A DNA stretch of 64,000 bases from Leifsonia sp. 1010 (GCF_031455295.1 NZ_JAVDSL010000001.1:2046001-2110000); one strand, 5' to 3'. Counted from the stretch's first letter, positions 7,180-15,609 are shown. Numbers and translations are program-made. Notes: generated by a model not told the origin, from the letters alone.

Positions 7180-8898
7180 GTGACGTCGGACCAGGCGCCC
7201 GCCGCGCCGTCGAAGGCGCCGGCGGGGACGCCGGCCACGCGCGCGCGCTACCGCCGCATCCTCCGGTTCGCCGGCTGGAATCTCGCCGTGACCTGGTGGT
7301 ATGAGCTGTTCCTGCCGCGCATCGGGCTCGCCGGCGTCGCCGCGCGCAGCCGGTCGCGGCGGATGCGGCGGTTCGCGCAGCGGTTCCACGGGCTCGCCGT
7401 CGAGCTGGGCGGCCTGATGATCAAGGTCGGGCAGTTCATGTCGTCCCGGCTGGATGTGCTGCCGCCCGAGATCACCAGCGAGCTGGAGGGGCTGCAGGAT
7501 GAGGTGCCGGCCGTCCCGTTCCCAGCGATCCGGGCGCTGGCGGAGGCCGAGCTCGGCGTGCCGCTGGAGAGCGCGTTCGCGTTCATCGACGAGACGCCGG
7601 TTGCGGCCGCATCCCTCGGGCAGGCCCACCGCGGGCGCCTCACCGCCGAGGTGGCGGCGGAAGCCGGGCCGGACGCCGTGGTGCTCAAGGTGCAGCGTCC
7701 CGGCATCGACACCATCGTGGATGTGGACCTCGCCGCCCTGCGCAGGGTCGGGCGCTGGCTCAGCCACGTCCGGCTGGTCTCCGACCGCGTCGACGCACCG
7801 GGACTGGTGGAGGAGTTCGCGCGCACCAGCCTGCAGGAGATCGACTACCTGCACGAGGCGGGCAACTCCGAGCGGTTCGCCGAAGAGTTCGCGGGCGACG
7901 ACCGCGTCGCCGTGCCCGCGGTGGTCTGGGAGCGGACCACCCGCCGTGTCCTCACCCTTCAGGACGTCACGGCGATCAAGATCACCGACGCCGACGCGCT
8001 GCGCGCCGCGGGCATCGACCCCGCCGAGGTCGCGCCGGTGTTCGCCGAGGTGATGTTCGACCAGCTCTTCACCAACGGGTTCTTCCACGCCGACCCGCAC
8101 CCGGGCAACATCTTCGTGACGCCCCGGCCCGCTGTGGCGGGGGAGCGCCCCTGGCTGCTCACGTTCGTGGACTTCGGGATGATGGGCGAGGTTCCGGCGG
8201 GAACGCGGAGCGGGCTCCGCAAGCTGCTCATCGCCGCCGCCTCGCGCGACGGGAAGGGCCTCGTGGATGCGATCCGCGACGTGGGCGTGCTCCTCCCGAC
8301 CGCCGACACGGCAGAGCTCGAGCGTGCGATGACCCACCTGTTCGCCCGGTTCGGGGGGATGGGGTTCGCCGAACTGCGCGAGGTCGATCCCCGCGAGTTC
8401 CGGGAGTTCGCGGTCGAGTTCGGCGACGTCGTCCGCTCGTTGCCCTTCCAGCTGCCCGAGAACTTCCTGCTCATCATCCGGGCGATGTCGCTGACCTCGG
8501 GCGTGTGCAGCGCGCTCGATCCCGCGTTCAACCTGTGGGACTCGGTCGAACCCTACGCGGCCCAGCTGCTGCGCGATGAGCGCGGCAACCTGGTGCAGGA
8601 TCTCGGCCAGCAGGCGCTCGAGATCGCCGGTATCGCCTGGCGGCTGCCGAAACGATTGGATGCGCTGGTCACCCGGGTCGAGGACGGCACGGTGGCGGTC
8701 ACCTCGCCGCGCCTCGAGCAGCGGGTCGGCCGGCTGGAACGTGCGGCGCGGCGGCTCGTCGCGGCGGTCGTCTTCGGCGGCGCGATCATCGCCGGAGCGA
8801 TCGTGCACGCGTCGGACGCGGTGCTCGGTTCGGTGCTGATGATCGCGTCGGTCGTGCCTCTCGCGTTCACCGTCTTCACAGGTCGGCGGGGGAGCTGA
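7180..8898 (+). CDS. ABC1/AarF/UbiB family atypical kinase
   Basis: A 572-residue protein with UbiB-family hallmarks: the KxGQ motif (IKVGQFMSSRLDVLPPE), the Ala-rich nucleotide loop region (PVAAASLGQAH), the catalytic segment FFHADPHPGNIF and the VDFGMMG metal loop, then two C-terminal transmembrane segments (AAVVFGGAIIAGAIV and a second). UbiB proteins are ATPases linked to isoprenoid-lipid or quinone handling at membranes; this organism's substrate is unknown. The GTG at 7180 follows the padR stop by 5 bases, so the pair is one operon. An upstream in-frame extension runs through padR and is rejected. Confidence 0.92.
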   Translation: MTSDQAPAAPSKAPAGTPATRARYRRILRFAGWNLAVTWWYELFLPRIGLAGVAARSRSRRMRRFAQRFHGLAVELGGLMIKVGQFMSSRLDVLPPEITSELEGLQDEVPAVPFPAIRALAEAELGVPLESAFAFIDETPVAAASLGQAHRGRLTAEVAAEAGPDAVVLKVQRPGIDTIVDVDLAALRRVGRWLSHVRLVSDRVDAPGLVEEFARTSLQEIDYLHEAGNSERFAEEFAGDDRVAVPAVVWERTTRRVLTLQDVTAIKITDADALRAAGIDPAEVAPVFAEVMFDQLFTNGFFHADPHPGNIFVTPRPAVAGERPWLLTFVDFGMMGEVPAGTRSGLRKLLIAAASRDGKGLVDAIRDVGVLLPTADTAELERAMTHLFARFGGMGFAELREVDPREFREFAVEFGDVVRSLPFQLPENFLLIIRAMSLTSGVCSALDPAFNLWDSVEPYAAQLLRDERGNLVQDLGQQALEIAGIAWRLPKRLDALVTRVEDGTVAVTSPRLEQRVGRLERAARRLVAAVVFGGAIIAGAIVHASDAVLGSVLMIASVVPLAFTVFTGRRGS

Positions 8899-8936
8899 GT
8901 CGGAATACTGCCTGGTGAGCTTGCGTTTCATCCACC

Positions 8937-9311
8937 ATGGCAACCACAGAGATCACGTCGACCAACCACGACCAGACCGTCGCCGACGGCATCGTGCTTC
9001 TCGACTTCTGGGCCGACTGGTGCGGCCCGTGTCACATGTTCGCTCCGATCTTCGAGAAGGCGTCCGAGCAGCACTCCGACATCACGTTCGGCAAGATCGA
9101 CACCGAGGCCCAGCAGGCCCTCGCCGCCTCGTACGGCATCCAGTCGATTCCGACCCTCGTCGCATACCGCGACGGCATTCCGCTGTTCTCGCAGGCCGGC
9201 GCCCTCCCGGGCGACGCGGTCGAGAACCTCATCGAGCAGATCCGCGCCCTCGACATGACCGAGGTCCGGAAGCAGTACGACGAGCTGAAGGCGGCGCAGC
9301 AGCAGAGCTGA
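8937..9311 (+). CDS. thioredoxin
   Basis: A 124-residue thioredoxin fold with the active site WCGPC at about residues 28-32, the cis-Pro region SIPTLVAYRDG and a central FGKIDTEAQQALAASYGI. It has no signal peptide, so it acts in the cytoplasm as a dithiol reductant. It is slightly longer at the C-terminus than canonical TrxA (VRKQYDELKAAQQQS tail). It is followed by a strong terminator hairpin. Confidence 0.95.
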   Translation: MATTEITSTNHDQTVADGIVLLDFWADWCGPCHMFAPIFEKASEQHSDITFGKIDTEAQQALAASYGIQSIPTLVAYRDGIPLFSQAGALPGDAVENLIEQIRALDMTEVRKQYDELKAAQQQS

Positions 9312-9329
9312 GCGCAGCGGCAGCAGCAG

Positions 9330-9362
9330 GGCGCGGCCCCGTCATCCGACGGGCGCCGCGCC
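9330..9362 (+). terminator. terminator hairpin after thioredoxin
   Basis: GGCGCGGC-CCCGTC at 9330-9343 pairs with GACGGG-(C)-GCCGCGCC at 9348-9362 around an ATCC loop, followed by CTTCGTCGTTT. It is 19 bases after the thioredoxin stop. Confidence 0.75.
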
Positions 9363-9427
9363 TTCGTCGTTTCGGAGGCGATCCGCGCCGAACGGGATGC
9401 GGAACGCCTCCGTTTCGCGCACGCCCG

Positions 9428-9589
9428 CGGCGTGTCGCGTCGGAACTCCTCCGTTCTCGCCGCCGTGGGAAAGGGAGGATGCGGCGGGCGACACGCCGGA
9501 CAGGAGCGCGAAAGGGAGGAGCCGGCGGAGTGAGCCGCCCGGAAGTCCTCCGTTTGCGGCGCGAGGGAAAGGAGGACGGGCCGGGCGGC
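9428..9589. repeat. pair of related long hairpins in a gene-free stretch (9312-9669)
   Basis: Two imperfect copies of one palindromic design. Hairpin 1: CGGCGTGTCGC (9428-9438) pairs exactly with GCGACACGCCG (9488-9498). Hairpin 2: GCCGCCCGG plus GTCCTCC (9534-9551) pairs with GGAGGAC and CCGGGCGGC (9571-9589). Both share an inner core TCCTCCGTT ... GGGAAAGG(G)AGGA. Partial copies flank them (near 9406 and 9630). The 358-bp stretch between convergent genes holds nothing else I can identify apart from the thioredoxin terminator. Confidence 0.6.
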
Positions 9590-9669
9590 ACGCCCGTAAC
9601 GGCGGACTTGGGCCGGCCGGGGAGGCGGGACGTCCTCCCTTCGCGGCGGTCGAGACCGGTGCGTGCCGA

Positions 9670-10650
9670 TCATTCCTCCGAAAGAGTGCGCTCGAGGTCC
9701 TCGATCTCGCTGTCGAGTCCGTTGGCGCCTCCGCTGCGGAAGCGCCGGAGCTGCGCCGAATACACCGCCCGAGCGGAGTCGGTGTCGCAGTCGAGCAGAG
9801 CCGCGATGCGGGAGACGGCTGCCCGGTCGTCGGGGGCGTCCGCGACAGCGTCGACCACCTCTGCGATCGCTTCGCGAGCGCTGCGCAGCGTCCGCAGCAT
9901 CCGCAGATGCTCGGCGGCGGTCATGCCCGGACGAGGTGGGGCACCGAGGGGGTGGGTGCGCGGACGATGCGCCGCGATCACCCCGGACGTGAGGTCGACC
10001 CGCAGCGGCTCGGACGTCAGCCGAAGATCGGCGGTGTGCGCCACGATGTCGTGCAGACCGGGCTTCAGGTCGCGCCACCGGCCGCTCTCGATGCGTGCGG
10101 TCACCCGCGCGTAGTCGCCGGGATCGAGCGGTACGGTGCCGCCGTCACCCGTCCAGCCGAAGTAGAGGTCGCGGAGCCCGCCGCCGACGGGCACGATCGA
10201 CGCGAATGTGTTGAACGTGTCTCCGGTGGGCAGCCAGCGGGTCGACCCCTCGTTGACGATGTCGATCGACAAGCGATCGACGTCGGCAAGCTCGCGCGTC
10301 ACCGCCGACCAGCGGAGCACCAGGCCTCCGCGGCGTTCTGCGACACTCGGGCGGACCGGCAGCGCATGCGGGTAGAACGACACTCGCGCGGGAGCCCCAT
10401 CGCGGGCGGCATACACCTGCCCCACCGACCACGACCGATGGTCGCCCGAGACCGGTGCGCCGATCAGCAGAGGGGCCTCCTCGACAGGCGGCGGCCCGAG
10501 AACGCGCCAGCCGTCCGGCACGACATCCCCGGGTTCGGACGTGCCCACGCCGAGCCGCGCGAGCATGTCGGCCAGCGGTTCACCTTCTCCGACGAGCGCC
10601 CCCGCGTCGACGTCATAGGAGCCGATCTGCGGGGACGTGTCGTCTCTCAC
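9670..10650 (-). CDS. conserved hypothetical protein, 326 residues
   Basis: A soluble acidic protein without a signal peptide. The middle (about 105-225) reads as beta-rich, with repeated strands such as DRLSIDIVNEGSTRWLPTGD and DYARVTARIES, possibly an immunoglobulin-like sandwich. The C-terminal 90 residues are helical (HLRMLRTLRSAREAIAEVVD, ending DSEIEDLERTLSEE). No family recognised. It is last in a three-gene operon with two small membrane proteins: its ATG overlaps the stop of the 51-residue gene by four bases. It may work at the membrane with those partners (inference). Confidence 0.7.
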   Translation of the reverse strand: MRDDTSPQIGSYDVDAGALVGEGEPLADMLARLGVGTSEPGDVVPDGWRVLGPPPVEEAPLLIGAPVSGDHRSWSVGQVYAARDGAPARVSFYPHALPVRPSVAERRGGLVLRWSAVTRELADVDRLSIDIVNEGSTRWLPTGDTFNTFASIVPVGGGLRDLYFGWTGDGGTVPLDPGDYARVTARIESGRWRDLKPGLHDIVAHTADLRLTSEPLRVDLTSGVIAAHRPRTHPLGAPPRPGMTAAEHLRMLRTLRSAREAIAEVVDAVADAPDDRAAVSRIAALLDCDTDSARAVYSAQLRRFRSGGANGLDSEIEDLERTLSEE

Positions 10651-10802
10651 TCGACCACCCTGTCGCGCGCAGGCGAGTCGCCGGACGCGCCCCGCACATC
10701 CCGGATGCCGTCCGCGACCCCGCGGCGGACCACCCAGTACAGCGCATAAAGCGCAGCGCCGGAGAGGACGACGGTCAGGGCGAGAGCGCTGAACGCATCC
10801 AC
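10647..10802 (-). CDS. 51-residue single-pass membrane protein
   Basis: The GTG at 10802 lies immediately after the previous gene's stop, and the frame ends overlapping the next start (ATGA). One hydrophobic segment (ALALTVVLSGAALYALYWVV) is followed by a basic, charged tail, giving an N-out/C-in topology. No family recognised. The packing between two real genes in the same direction supports it. Confidence 0.6.
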   Translation of the reverse strand: MDAFSALALTVVLSGAALYALYWVVRRGVADGIRDVRGASGDSPARDRVVE

Positions 10803-10803
10803 G

Positions 10804-11112
10804 TCAGCTCTCCGCGACGCCGGTCTCGCCGGGTTCCACATCCGCGCTTAACCCGAGCACGCGGGCGATGTACGCCATCACCATCGAAGCGGCGATCAGG
10901 GCGATCCCGAGCGGCAGCAGCGTCTGCCGGATGAGGTCGAGCACCACAGTCAGCGCCGTGAGCATGCCCTGGTCCACAGGGGTCGACGCATTCACCTGCA
11001 CGGTGAGCGCATAGCCGACCTGCGGCAGCAGCATGTTCAGGAGCAGTCCCGCCACAGCGAGGCCGATGCCCCACCACAGCACCACTTTCGGCCGGAGCCT
11101 GGATTCGGTCAC
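10804..11112 (-). CDS. small membrane protein, three predicted transmembrane helices
   Basis: A 102-residue protein: helix 1 VVLWWGIGLAVAGLLLNMLL, a polar loop with NASTPVDQG, then two closely spaced helices (LTALTVVLDLIRQTLLPLG, IALIAASMVMAYIARVLG), and an acidic tail. No family recognised. It is first gene of the three-gene operon running to 9670 and is divergent in function from the LacI gene beyond it. Confidence 0.65.
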   Translation of the reverse strand: MTESRLRPKVVLWWGIGLAVAGLLLNMLLPQVGYALTVQVNASTPVDQGMLTALTVVLDLIRQTLLPLGIALIAASMVMAYIARVLGLSADVEPGETGVAES

Positions 11113-11194
11113 GAGCGTCCCCCTTCGTCGCGGTGTCCACGTCGAGACTAGCGGGCCACGCGTATGTCGTGGCGGATCCGCGGAGACGATCGCG

Positions 11195-12214
11195 CTACTC
11201 GGCCGCGTCCGCCGAGCTGCTTCCGCGCACCACGAGCTCCGGCTGGTAGAGCACGTGGCGGGGCTCGCGCTCCGGATCCTGCGCCTCCTCGATGAGGATC
11301 TCGACGCCGGTGCGACCGATCAGGGCGCTCGGCTGCCGGATGGACGTGAGGGGCACGACGGACGCGCTCGCGAACATGATGTCGTCGTAGCCGACGAGCG
11401 AGATGTCCTCCGGGATGCGGATGCGGCCGTTGATGTAGAGCCCCTGCAGGAGGCCGACGGCGACGAGGTCGTTGGCGGCGAAGACGGCGTCCGGGCGGCG
11501 AGCTGCGCTCCGCTGGACCAGCTCTTCCCCAGCGCGTCGTCCCTCCAGCACGGTGAGGGCCTCGACGGGAATGACCTCGAGGGAGACGCCGGGATGCTTC
11601 TCCACCTCCTGTCGGGCGCCGGCGAGGCGGTCGCTCACCTGGCGGATCTGCAACGGGCCGCCGACGAAAGCGAGCCTGGTCCGCCCCGAGTGGATGAGGT
11701 GGGCCGCCGCGAGGGCGCCTCCGGCCACGTCGTCGACCGAGACGGAACTGAACGAGTCGTCGCTGCTCACGCGGTCGACCAGGACCGCCGCGATGCCGCG
11801 ATCGCGCAGCTGACGCAGCCGGCGGGCGGGATCGCCGACGGGGGAGAGCAGCACGCCGCGCACGCGCAGCTCCTCGAACAGGTTCAGGTACCCCGACTCG
11901 CGGGTCGTGCTCTCGTTGCTGTTCCCGACGATGACGCTGTAGCCGGCATCGGCGGCGGCGTCTTCCGCCGCGGTGGCGAGGTCGGTGAAGAACGGGTTGC
12001 CGCCGCTCAGGGTGACGAGCCCGAGCGCCTGGCTGTGGCCCAGCCGCAGTTGGCGTGCCGCCTCGTTGCGAACGTAGGACAGCTTCTGCATGGCCGACAT
12101 CACGCGTTCGACGGTTTCGGGCGCGACGATCTCCGGCCGGTTGAGCACGTTCGAGACGGTGCCGACGGAGACCTGCGCCAGTGCGGCGACGTCTTTCACG
12201 CTTGCGGAAGCCAT
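11195..12214 (-). CDS. LacI-family repressor of the rhamnose locus
   Basis: A 339-residue regulator: LacI HTH SVKDVAALAQVSVGTVSNVL at residues 5-24, the hinge helix region, then a periplasmic-binding-protein-like effector domain (LGLVTLSGGNPFF, GVLLSPVGDP, RPDAVFAANDLVAVGLLQGL, SLVGYDDIMFA). The ATG at 12214 has GGAGGG six bases upstream; a longer in-frame start at 12361 would run into the shared promoter region. It is divergent from the ABC transporter-rhamnosidase-catabolic operon and should repress it until a rhamnose-derived inducer binds. Palindromes in the 199-bp spacer are candidate operators. Confidence 0.93.
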   Translation of the reverse strand: MASASVKDVAALAQVSVGTVSNVLNRPEIVAPETVERVMSAMQKLSYVRNEAARQLRLGHSQALGLVTLSGGNPFFTDLATAAEDAAADAGYSVIVGNSNESTTRESGYLNLFEELRVRGVLLSPVGDPARRLRQLRDRGIAAVLVDRVSSDDSFSSVSVDDVAGGALAAAHLIHSGRTRLAFVGGPLQIRQVSDRLAGARQEVEKHPGVSLEVIPVEALTVLEGRRAGEELVQRSAARRPDAVFAANDLVAVGLLQGLYINGRIRIPEDISLVGYDDIMFASASVVPLTSIRQPSALIGRTGVEILIEEAQDPEREPRHVLYQPELVVRGSSSADAAE

Positions 12215-12252
12215 GCGATCCCTCCTGGCTGCGATCGTAGCGGATGGATGAG

Positions 12253-12293
12253 TTGAATCGATCAATCCTGCAGGATTCTCAAGCGTGTCTTGA
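12253..12293. promoter_or_regulatory. upstream palindromes in the LacI/transporter spacer
   Basis: TTGAATCGATCAA (12253-12265) is a near-palindrome, and TCAAG-CGTGT-CTTGA (12279-12293) is a perfect five-base inverted repeat. A second TTGAATCGTT follows at 12290. They may be auxiliary operators or the repressor gene's own control site. Confidence 0.45.
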
Positions 12294-12309
12294 ATCGTTA
12301 TATTCGCGC

Positions 12310-12339
12310 TTGACGGGGATCGCCGAATGCACTTATGTT
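12310..12339 (+). promoter_or_regulatory. promoter of the rhamnose operon
   Basis: TTGACG (12310-12315), an 18-base spacer and TATGTT (12334-12339) form a good housekeeping-type promoter about 75 bp before the lipoprotein start. Confidence 0.6.
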
Positions 12340-12342
12340 CAG

Positions 12343-12354
12343 TGAAGCGTTTCA
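12343..12354. promoter_or_regulatory. LacI-type operator TGAAGCGTTTCA
   Basis: TGAAGCGTTTCA is a near-perfect palindrome with the central CG typical of LacI-family sites. It lies four bases after the -10 hexamer, so bound repressor would cover the transcription start. This is the best operator candidate for the adjacent LacI protein. Confidence 0.65.
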
Positions 12355-12412
12355 AGCCCACCCGAAAATCCCCCCGGGGCGCCGACGCTCACTCAATACA
12401 AGGAGGTATTTG

Positions 12413-13726
12413 ATGTTCTCTCGGAGAACGGTCACACGGGTCGCCGCCACGCTCGGCGGCGTCGCGCTCATCGGCGCTGCTCTGGCTGGATGCAGTTCGT
12501 CCGGCGGGTCCGGCAACACCACCATCTCCCTGCTCGCCGCGGGCAACGACCCGGCGAGCACCAGCTTCGCGAAGGACCTGTCCAAGGCGTTCCACAAGGC
12601 AAACCCGTCCATCACCGTCAAGGTCGAGACCCGCCCCGGCGGCACCGATGGCGACAACCTGGTGAAGACGCGCCTGTCGACGGGCGACATGAACGACGTC
12701 TTCCTGTACAACTCCGGTTCGCTGTTCCAGGCGCTCCGCCCGGACAGCCAGCTCCAGCCCCTCACCGACGAGTCGTGGGCGAAGGACCTGACGGAGGACT
12801 TCAAGAACTCGGTCAGCACCGACAAGGGGCTGTACGGAGCGCCGACCGGCACCACCTTCAACGGCGGCATCATGTACAACAAGAAGGTCTACGAGAAGCT
12901 CGGGCTGACCGTGCCGAAGACCTGGAGCGAGTTCATCTCGAACAGCGAGAAGATCAAGGCGGCGGGCATCGCGCCGATCATCCAGTCGTACGGCGACACC
13001 TGGACCAGCCAGCTCTTCGTGCTCGGCGACTTCGCCAACGTGAGCGCGCAGGACCCGAACTGGGCGAAGGACTACACGGCCAACAAGGCCGATGCCAAGT
13101 ACTCGAAGGAGCCGGCGTTCGCCGGATTCGAGCACACCCAGGAGGTCTTCGAGAAGGACCTGCTGAACAAGGACTACGCGTCGCTCACCAACGTGAACGC
13201 GCTGAAGATGCTCGCGACCGGCGAGGGCGCGCAGTACCCGATGATCACCACGGTCATCAGCAACGTGCTGCAGAGCAACCCGGACCAGATCAACGACATC
13301 GGCTACTTCGCGATGCCGACCGACGCGGGCGAGCCGCACGCGACCGTCTGGGAGCCCACCGCGGCGTACATCCCGAAGTCGACGTCGGGCGACAAGCTGA
13401 CGGCCGCGAAGAAGCTGGTGGCCTTCATCAACTCGTCCGAGGGATGCGACATCCAGAACAGTGCGGGCACTCCCGCCGGTCCCTTCGCGATCAGCACCTG
13501 CAAGATCCCGGACGACGCCCCCGCGCTGGTCAAGGACGAGCTGGCCTACCAGGACGCCAAGAAGACCGGGCTGGCGCTCGAGTTCCTCTCGCCGATCAAG
13601 GGCCCGAACCTGGAGAAGATCCTGATCCAGGTCGGTTCCGGGATCTCCTCGGCCAAGGAGGGCGCCGCTCTCTACGACCAGGACGTCAAGGCCCAGGCCC
13701 AGCAGCTGGGGCTCAAGGGCTGGTGA
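12413..13726 (+). CDS. ABC transporter sugar-binding lipoprotein (CUT1)
   Basis: A 437-residue extracellular solute-binding protein, family 1. A twin-Arg-containing n-region and hydrophobic core end in the lipobox LAGC (Cys about 27). The mature part shows the usual layout (LSKAFHKANPSITVKVETRPGG near the start, later GGIMYNKKVYEKLGLTVPKT, then VWEPTAAYIPKS). AGGAGG at 12401-12406 sets the ATG at 12413. It delivers substrate to the two permeases downstream. Because the operon holds a cytoplasmic alpha-L-rhamnosidase, the ligand is probably a rhamnose-containing oligosaccharide or glycoside (inference). Confidence 0.95.
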   Translation: MFSRRTVTRVAATLGGVALIGAALAGCSSSGGSGNTTISLLAAGNDPASTSFAKDLSKAFHKANPSITVKVETRPGGTDGDNLVKTRLSTGDMNDVFLYNSGSLFQALRPDSQLQPLTDESWAKDLTEDFKNSVSTDKGLYGAPTGTTFNGGIMYNKKVYEKLGLTVPKTWSEFISNSEKIKAAGIAPIIQSYGDTWTSQLFVLGDFANVSAQDPNWAKDYTANKADAKYSKEPAFAGFEHTQEVFEKDLLNKDYASLTNVNALKMLATGEGAQYPMITTVISNVLQSNPDQINDIGYFAMPTDAGEPHATVWEPTAAYIPKSTSGDKLTAAKKLVAFINSSEGCDIQNSAGTPAGPFAISTCKIPDDAPALVKDELAYQDAKKTGLALEFLSPIKGPNLEKILIQVGSGISSAKEGAALYDQDVKAQAQQLGLKGW

Positions 13727-13749
13727 TCCGCCCGGCCGGGTCGGCGGAT
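13726..13749 (+). promoter_or_regulatory. intercistronic hairpin after the binding protein
   Basis: ATCCGCC (13726-13732) and GGCGGAT (13743-13749) are exact inverted arms starting at the binding-protein stop codon, with a GC-rich loop. No T-run follows. Such hairpins often let the binding protein be made in excess over its permeases. Confidence 0.5.
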
Positions 13750-13811
13750 GACGCCGGCCCGGCCGCAGGCACCGCACAACGGCCACACGAGACACTCGAC
13801 GAGGAGCGGAC

Positions 13812-14774
13812 ATGTCGACGGCTACCCCTTCGACCGCGGCACAGGCGGCCGAGATCCTGACGGACGTGAGCAGTCCGGGAGGGCGAAAGCCCGGCGGGCG
13901 GAAGTCCGCGCGCAAGGCCATGCGGTCGCACTACCCGACCTGGTTCTTCATCCCGGCGCTGGTGCTCTACGCGGTCTTCTTCGCCATCCCGTCGCTGTCG
14001 TCGTTCTACTTCTCGCTCACGCGATGGTCGCTGTTCGACGCACAGTTCATCGGGTTCGCGAACTACGTCCAGTTCTTCCAGGACCCGCAGCTGTACACGA
14101 GCTTCATCCACACGTTGGTGTACGCGGTCCTCACCTCGGGAGCCAAGGTCATCATCGGCTTCTTCCTGGCCCTGCTGCTGACCTCCCCGGTCGTCGGCCG
14201 CGGCTACCTCCGGGCGATCGTGTTCTTCCCGGTGCTGCTGTCGACGATCGGCGTCGGCATCCTCTGGAAGGCGCTCCTCGACCCGTTCCACGGCATGGTC
14301 AACGGCGTGCTCGGGTTCTTCGGGCTCCCGCAGCCCGGCTGGTTCACCGACCCGAACCTGGCGCTCTACACGATCGCCGGCGTCGATATCTGGAAGGGCG
14401 TCGGCATCGCAACACTCATCTTCATGGCCGGCATCGTCGCCATCCCCGGCGAGTACTTCGAGGCGGCGAGGATGGACGGGGCCAGCGGCTGGCGCATCCT
14501 GCGGGACATCACCATCCCGCTCAGTCGCGGTGCGACCGCGACGGTCATCATCCTCTCGCTGATCGGCGGCCTGCGCTCGTTCGACATCATCTGGGCGACC
14601 ACCGGAGGCGGCCCGGGCTTCACCAGCGACGTGCTCGCGTCGGTGATCTACAAGCAGTACCAGGCGGGCTTCTACGGTCTCTCGACCGCCGGCAACGTGG
14701 TGCTGTTCCTGGTCGTGACGATCATCATGGTGCCGCTGTCGTACTTCCTGAACAGAAAGCAGGTGGAACTGTGA
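13812..14774 (+). CDS. sugar ABC transporter permease 1 (MalF/UgpA-like)
   Basis: A 320-residue integral membrane protein with about six helices after a basic cytoplasmic leader. The cytoplasmic EAA loop is EYFEAARMDGASGWRILRDI with the conserved Gly, the docking site for a shared MsmK/UgpC-type ATPase encoded elsewhere. GAGGAG precedes the ATG at 13812. Its last codons overlap the GTG of the second permease (GTGA). Confidence 0.94.
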   Translation: MSTATPSTAAQAAEILTDVSSPGGRKPGGRKSARKAMRSHYPTWFFIPALVLYAVFFAIPSLSSFYFSLTRWSLFDAQFIGFANYVQFFQDPQLYTSFIHTLVYAVLTSGAKVIIGFFLALLLTSPVVGRGYLRAIVFFPVLLSTIGVGILWKALLDPFHGMVNGVLGFFGLPQPGWFTDPNLALYTIAGVDIWKGVGIATLIFMAGIVAIPGEYFEAARMDGASGWRILRDITIPLSRGATATVIILSLIGGLRSFDIIWATTGGGPGFTSDVLASVIYKQYQAGFYGLSTAGNVVLFLVVTIIMVPLSYFLNRKQVEL

Positions 14775-15604
14775 AGCGGCAGCGCATCCGTTCCTGGACG
14801 ATCGGCGTCATCGCGATCGCGGTCTCCGTCATCGTCTTCCTCGTCCCGCTCGCCTTCGTGCTGCTGCAGGCGGCGAAGACGCCGGACGACGCCTCCAGCC
14901 TCGCCTTCACCTGGCCGAAGGAGTGGAGCTTCTTCCCGAACCTCATCGCCGTGCTGGAGAGCGGAGACGGGCTCATCTGGCGCGCGTTCTTCAACTCGGC
15001 CGTCCTGACCGTCTTCTCGGTCACGCTCATGGTGATCATCGCGGCCATGGCCGGCTACGTGCTCGCCCGCAAGCGCAGCAAGTGGGGCCCGGTCGTCAAC
15101 TTCTTCGTGCTCGCCGGGCTGATCGTGCCGCCGGCGGTGGTCCCCACGATCTGGGTGCTGCAGGGGCTCGGGCTGTTCAAGACGATGCCGGGCATGATCC
15201 TCATCGAGACCACCTTCGGGCTGTCGTTCTCGATCCTCATGTTCCGCGCGTTCTTCGGGACCGTCCCCCGTGAGGTCGACGAGGCCGCGGTGCTCGACGG
15301 CGCCGGACGGGTCCGGATGTTCTTCCAGGTCATCCTCCCGCTGCTGCGGCCGGTCATCGTGACCGTCATCGTCGTGCAGTCGGTGTTCGTCTTCAACGAC
15401 TTCCAGAACCCGCTGTACTTCCTCCCCGGCGCCGACAACGCGACGGTGCAGACGACGCTGTACAGCTTCGCCGGGCAGAACCTGAGCTTCTACAACCTGC
15501 TCTTCATGGACTTCCTGCTCATCACCATCCCGCCCCTGGTCGCCTACATCTTCTTCAACCGGCAGATCATCGCCGGCATGACGAGCGGCGCGGTCAAAGG
15601 GTGA
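14771..15604 (+). CDS. sugar ABC transporter permease 2 (MalG/UgpE-like)
   Basis: A 277-residue membrane protein of the CUT1 MalG type: N-terminal helix VIAIAVSVIVFLVPLAFVLL, core helices, and an EAA loop REVDEAAVLDGAGRVRMFFQ. The GTG at 14771 overlaps the first permease's stop, so translation is coupled and the pair should form a heterodimeric channel. A longer in-frame reading from 13748 crosses permease 1 in the wrong frame and is rejected. Confidence 0.94.
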   Translation: MKRQRIRSWTIGVIAIAVSVIVFLVPLAFVLLQAAKTPDDASSLAFTWPKEWSFFPNLIAVLESGDGLIWRAFFNSAVLTVFSVTLMVIIAAMAGYVLARKRSKWGPVVNFFVLAGLIVPPAVVPTIWVLQGLGLFKTMPGMILIETTFGLSFSILMFRAFFGTVPREVDEAAVLDGAGRVRMFFQVILPLLRPVIVTVIVVQSVFVFNDFQNPLYFLPGADNATVQTTLYSFAGQNLSFYNLLFMDFLLITIPPLVAYIFFNRQIIAGMTSGAVKG

Positions 15605-15609
15605 CCGCC

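Noticed and set aside
6925-8943. 672-residue minus-strand open frame over the AarF-like gene
   Set aside because: Long antisense frame typical of high-GC DNA, with Arg/Pro/His-rich low-complexity composition and no family motif; the plus-strand kinase motifs are clear.
12389-13921. 510-residue minus-strand open frame across the sugar-binding protein
   Set aside because: Shadow of the plus-strand lipoprotein gene; composition and lack of motifs exclude it.
13748-15604. single long permease from 13748
   Set aside because: The first ~340 codons are out-of-frame reading of permease 1; the true second permease starts at GTG 14771 overlapping the previous stop.
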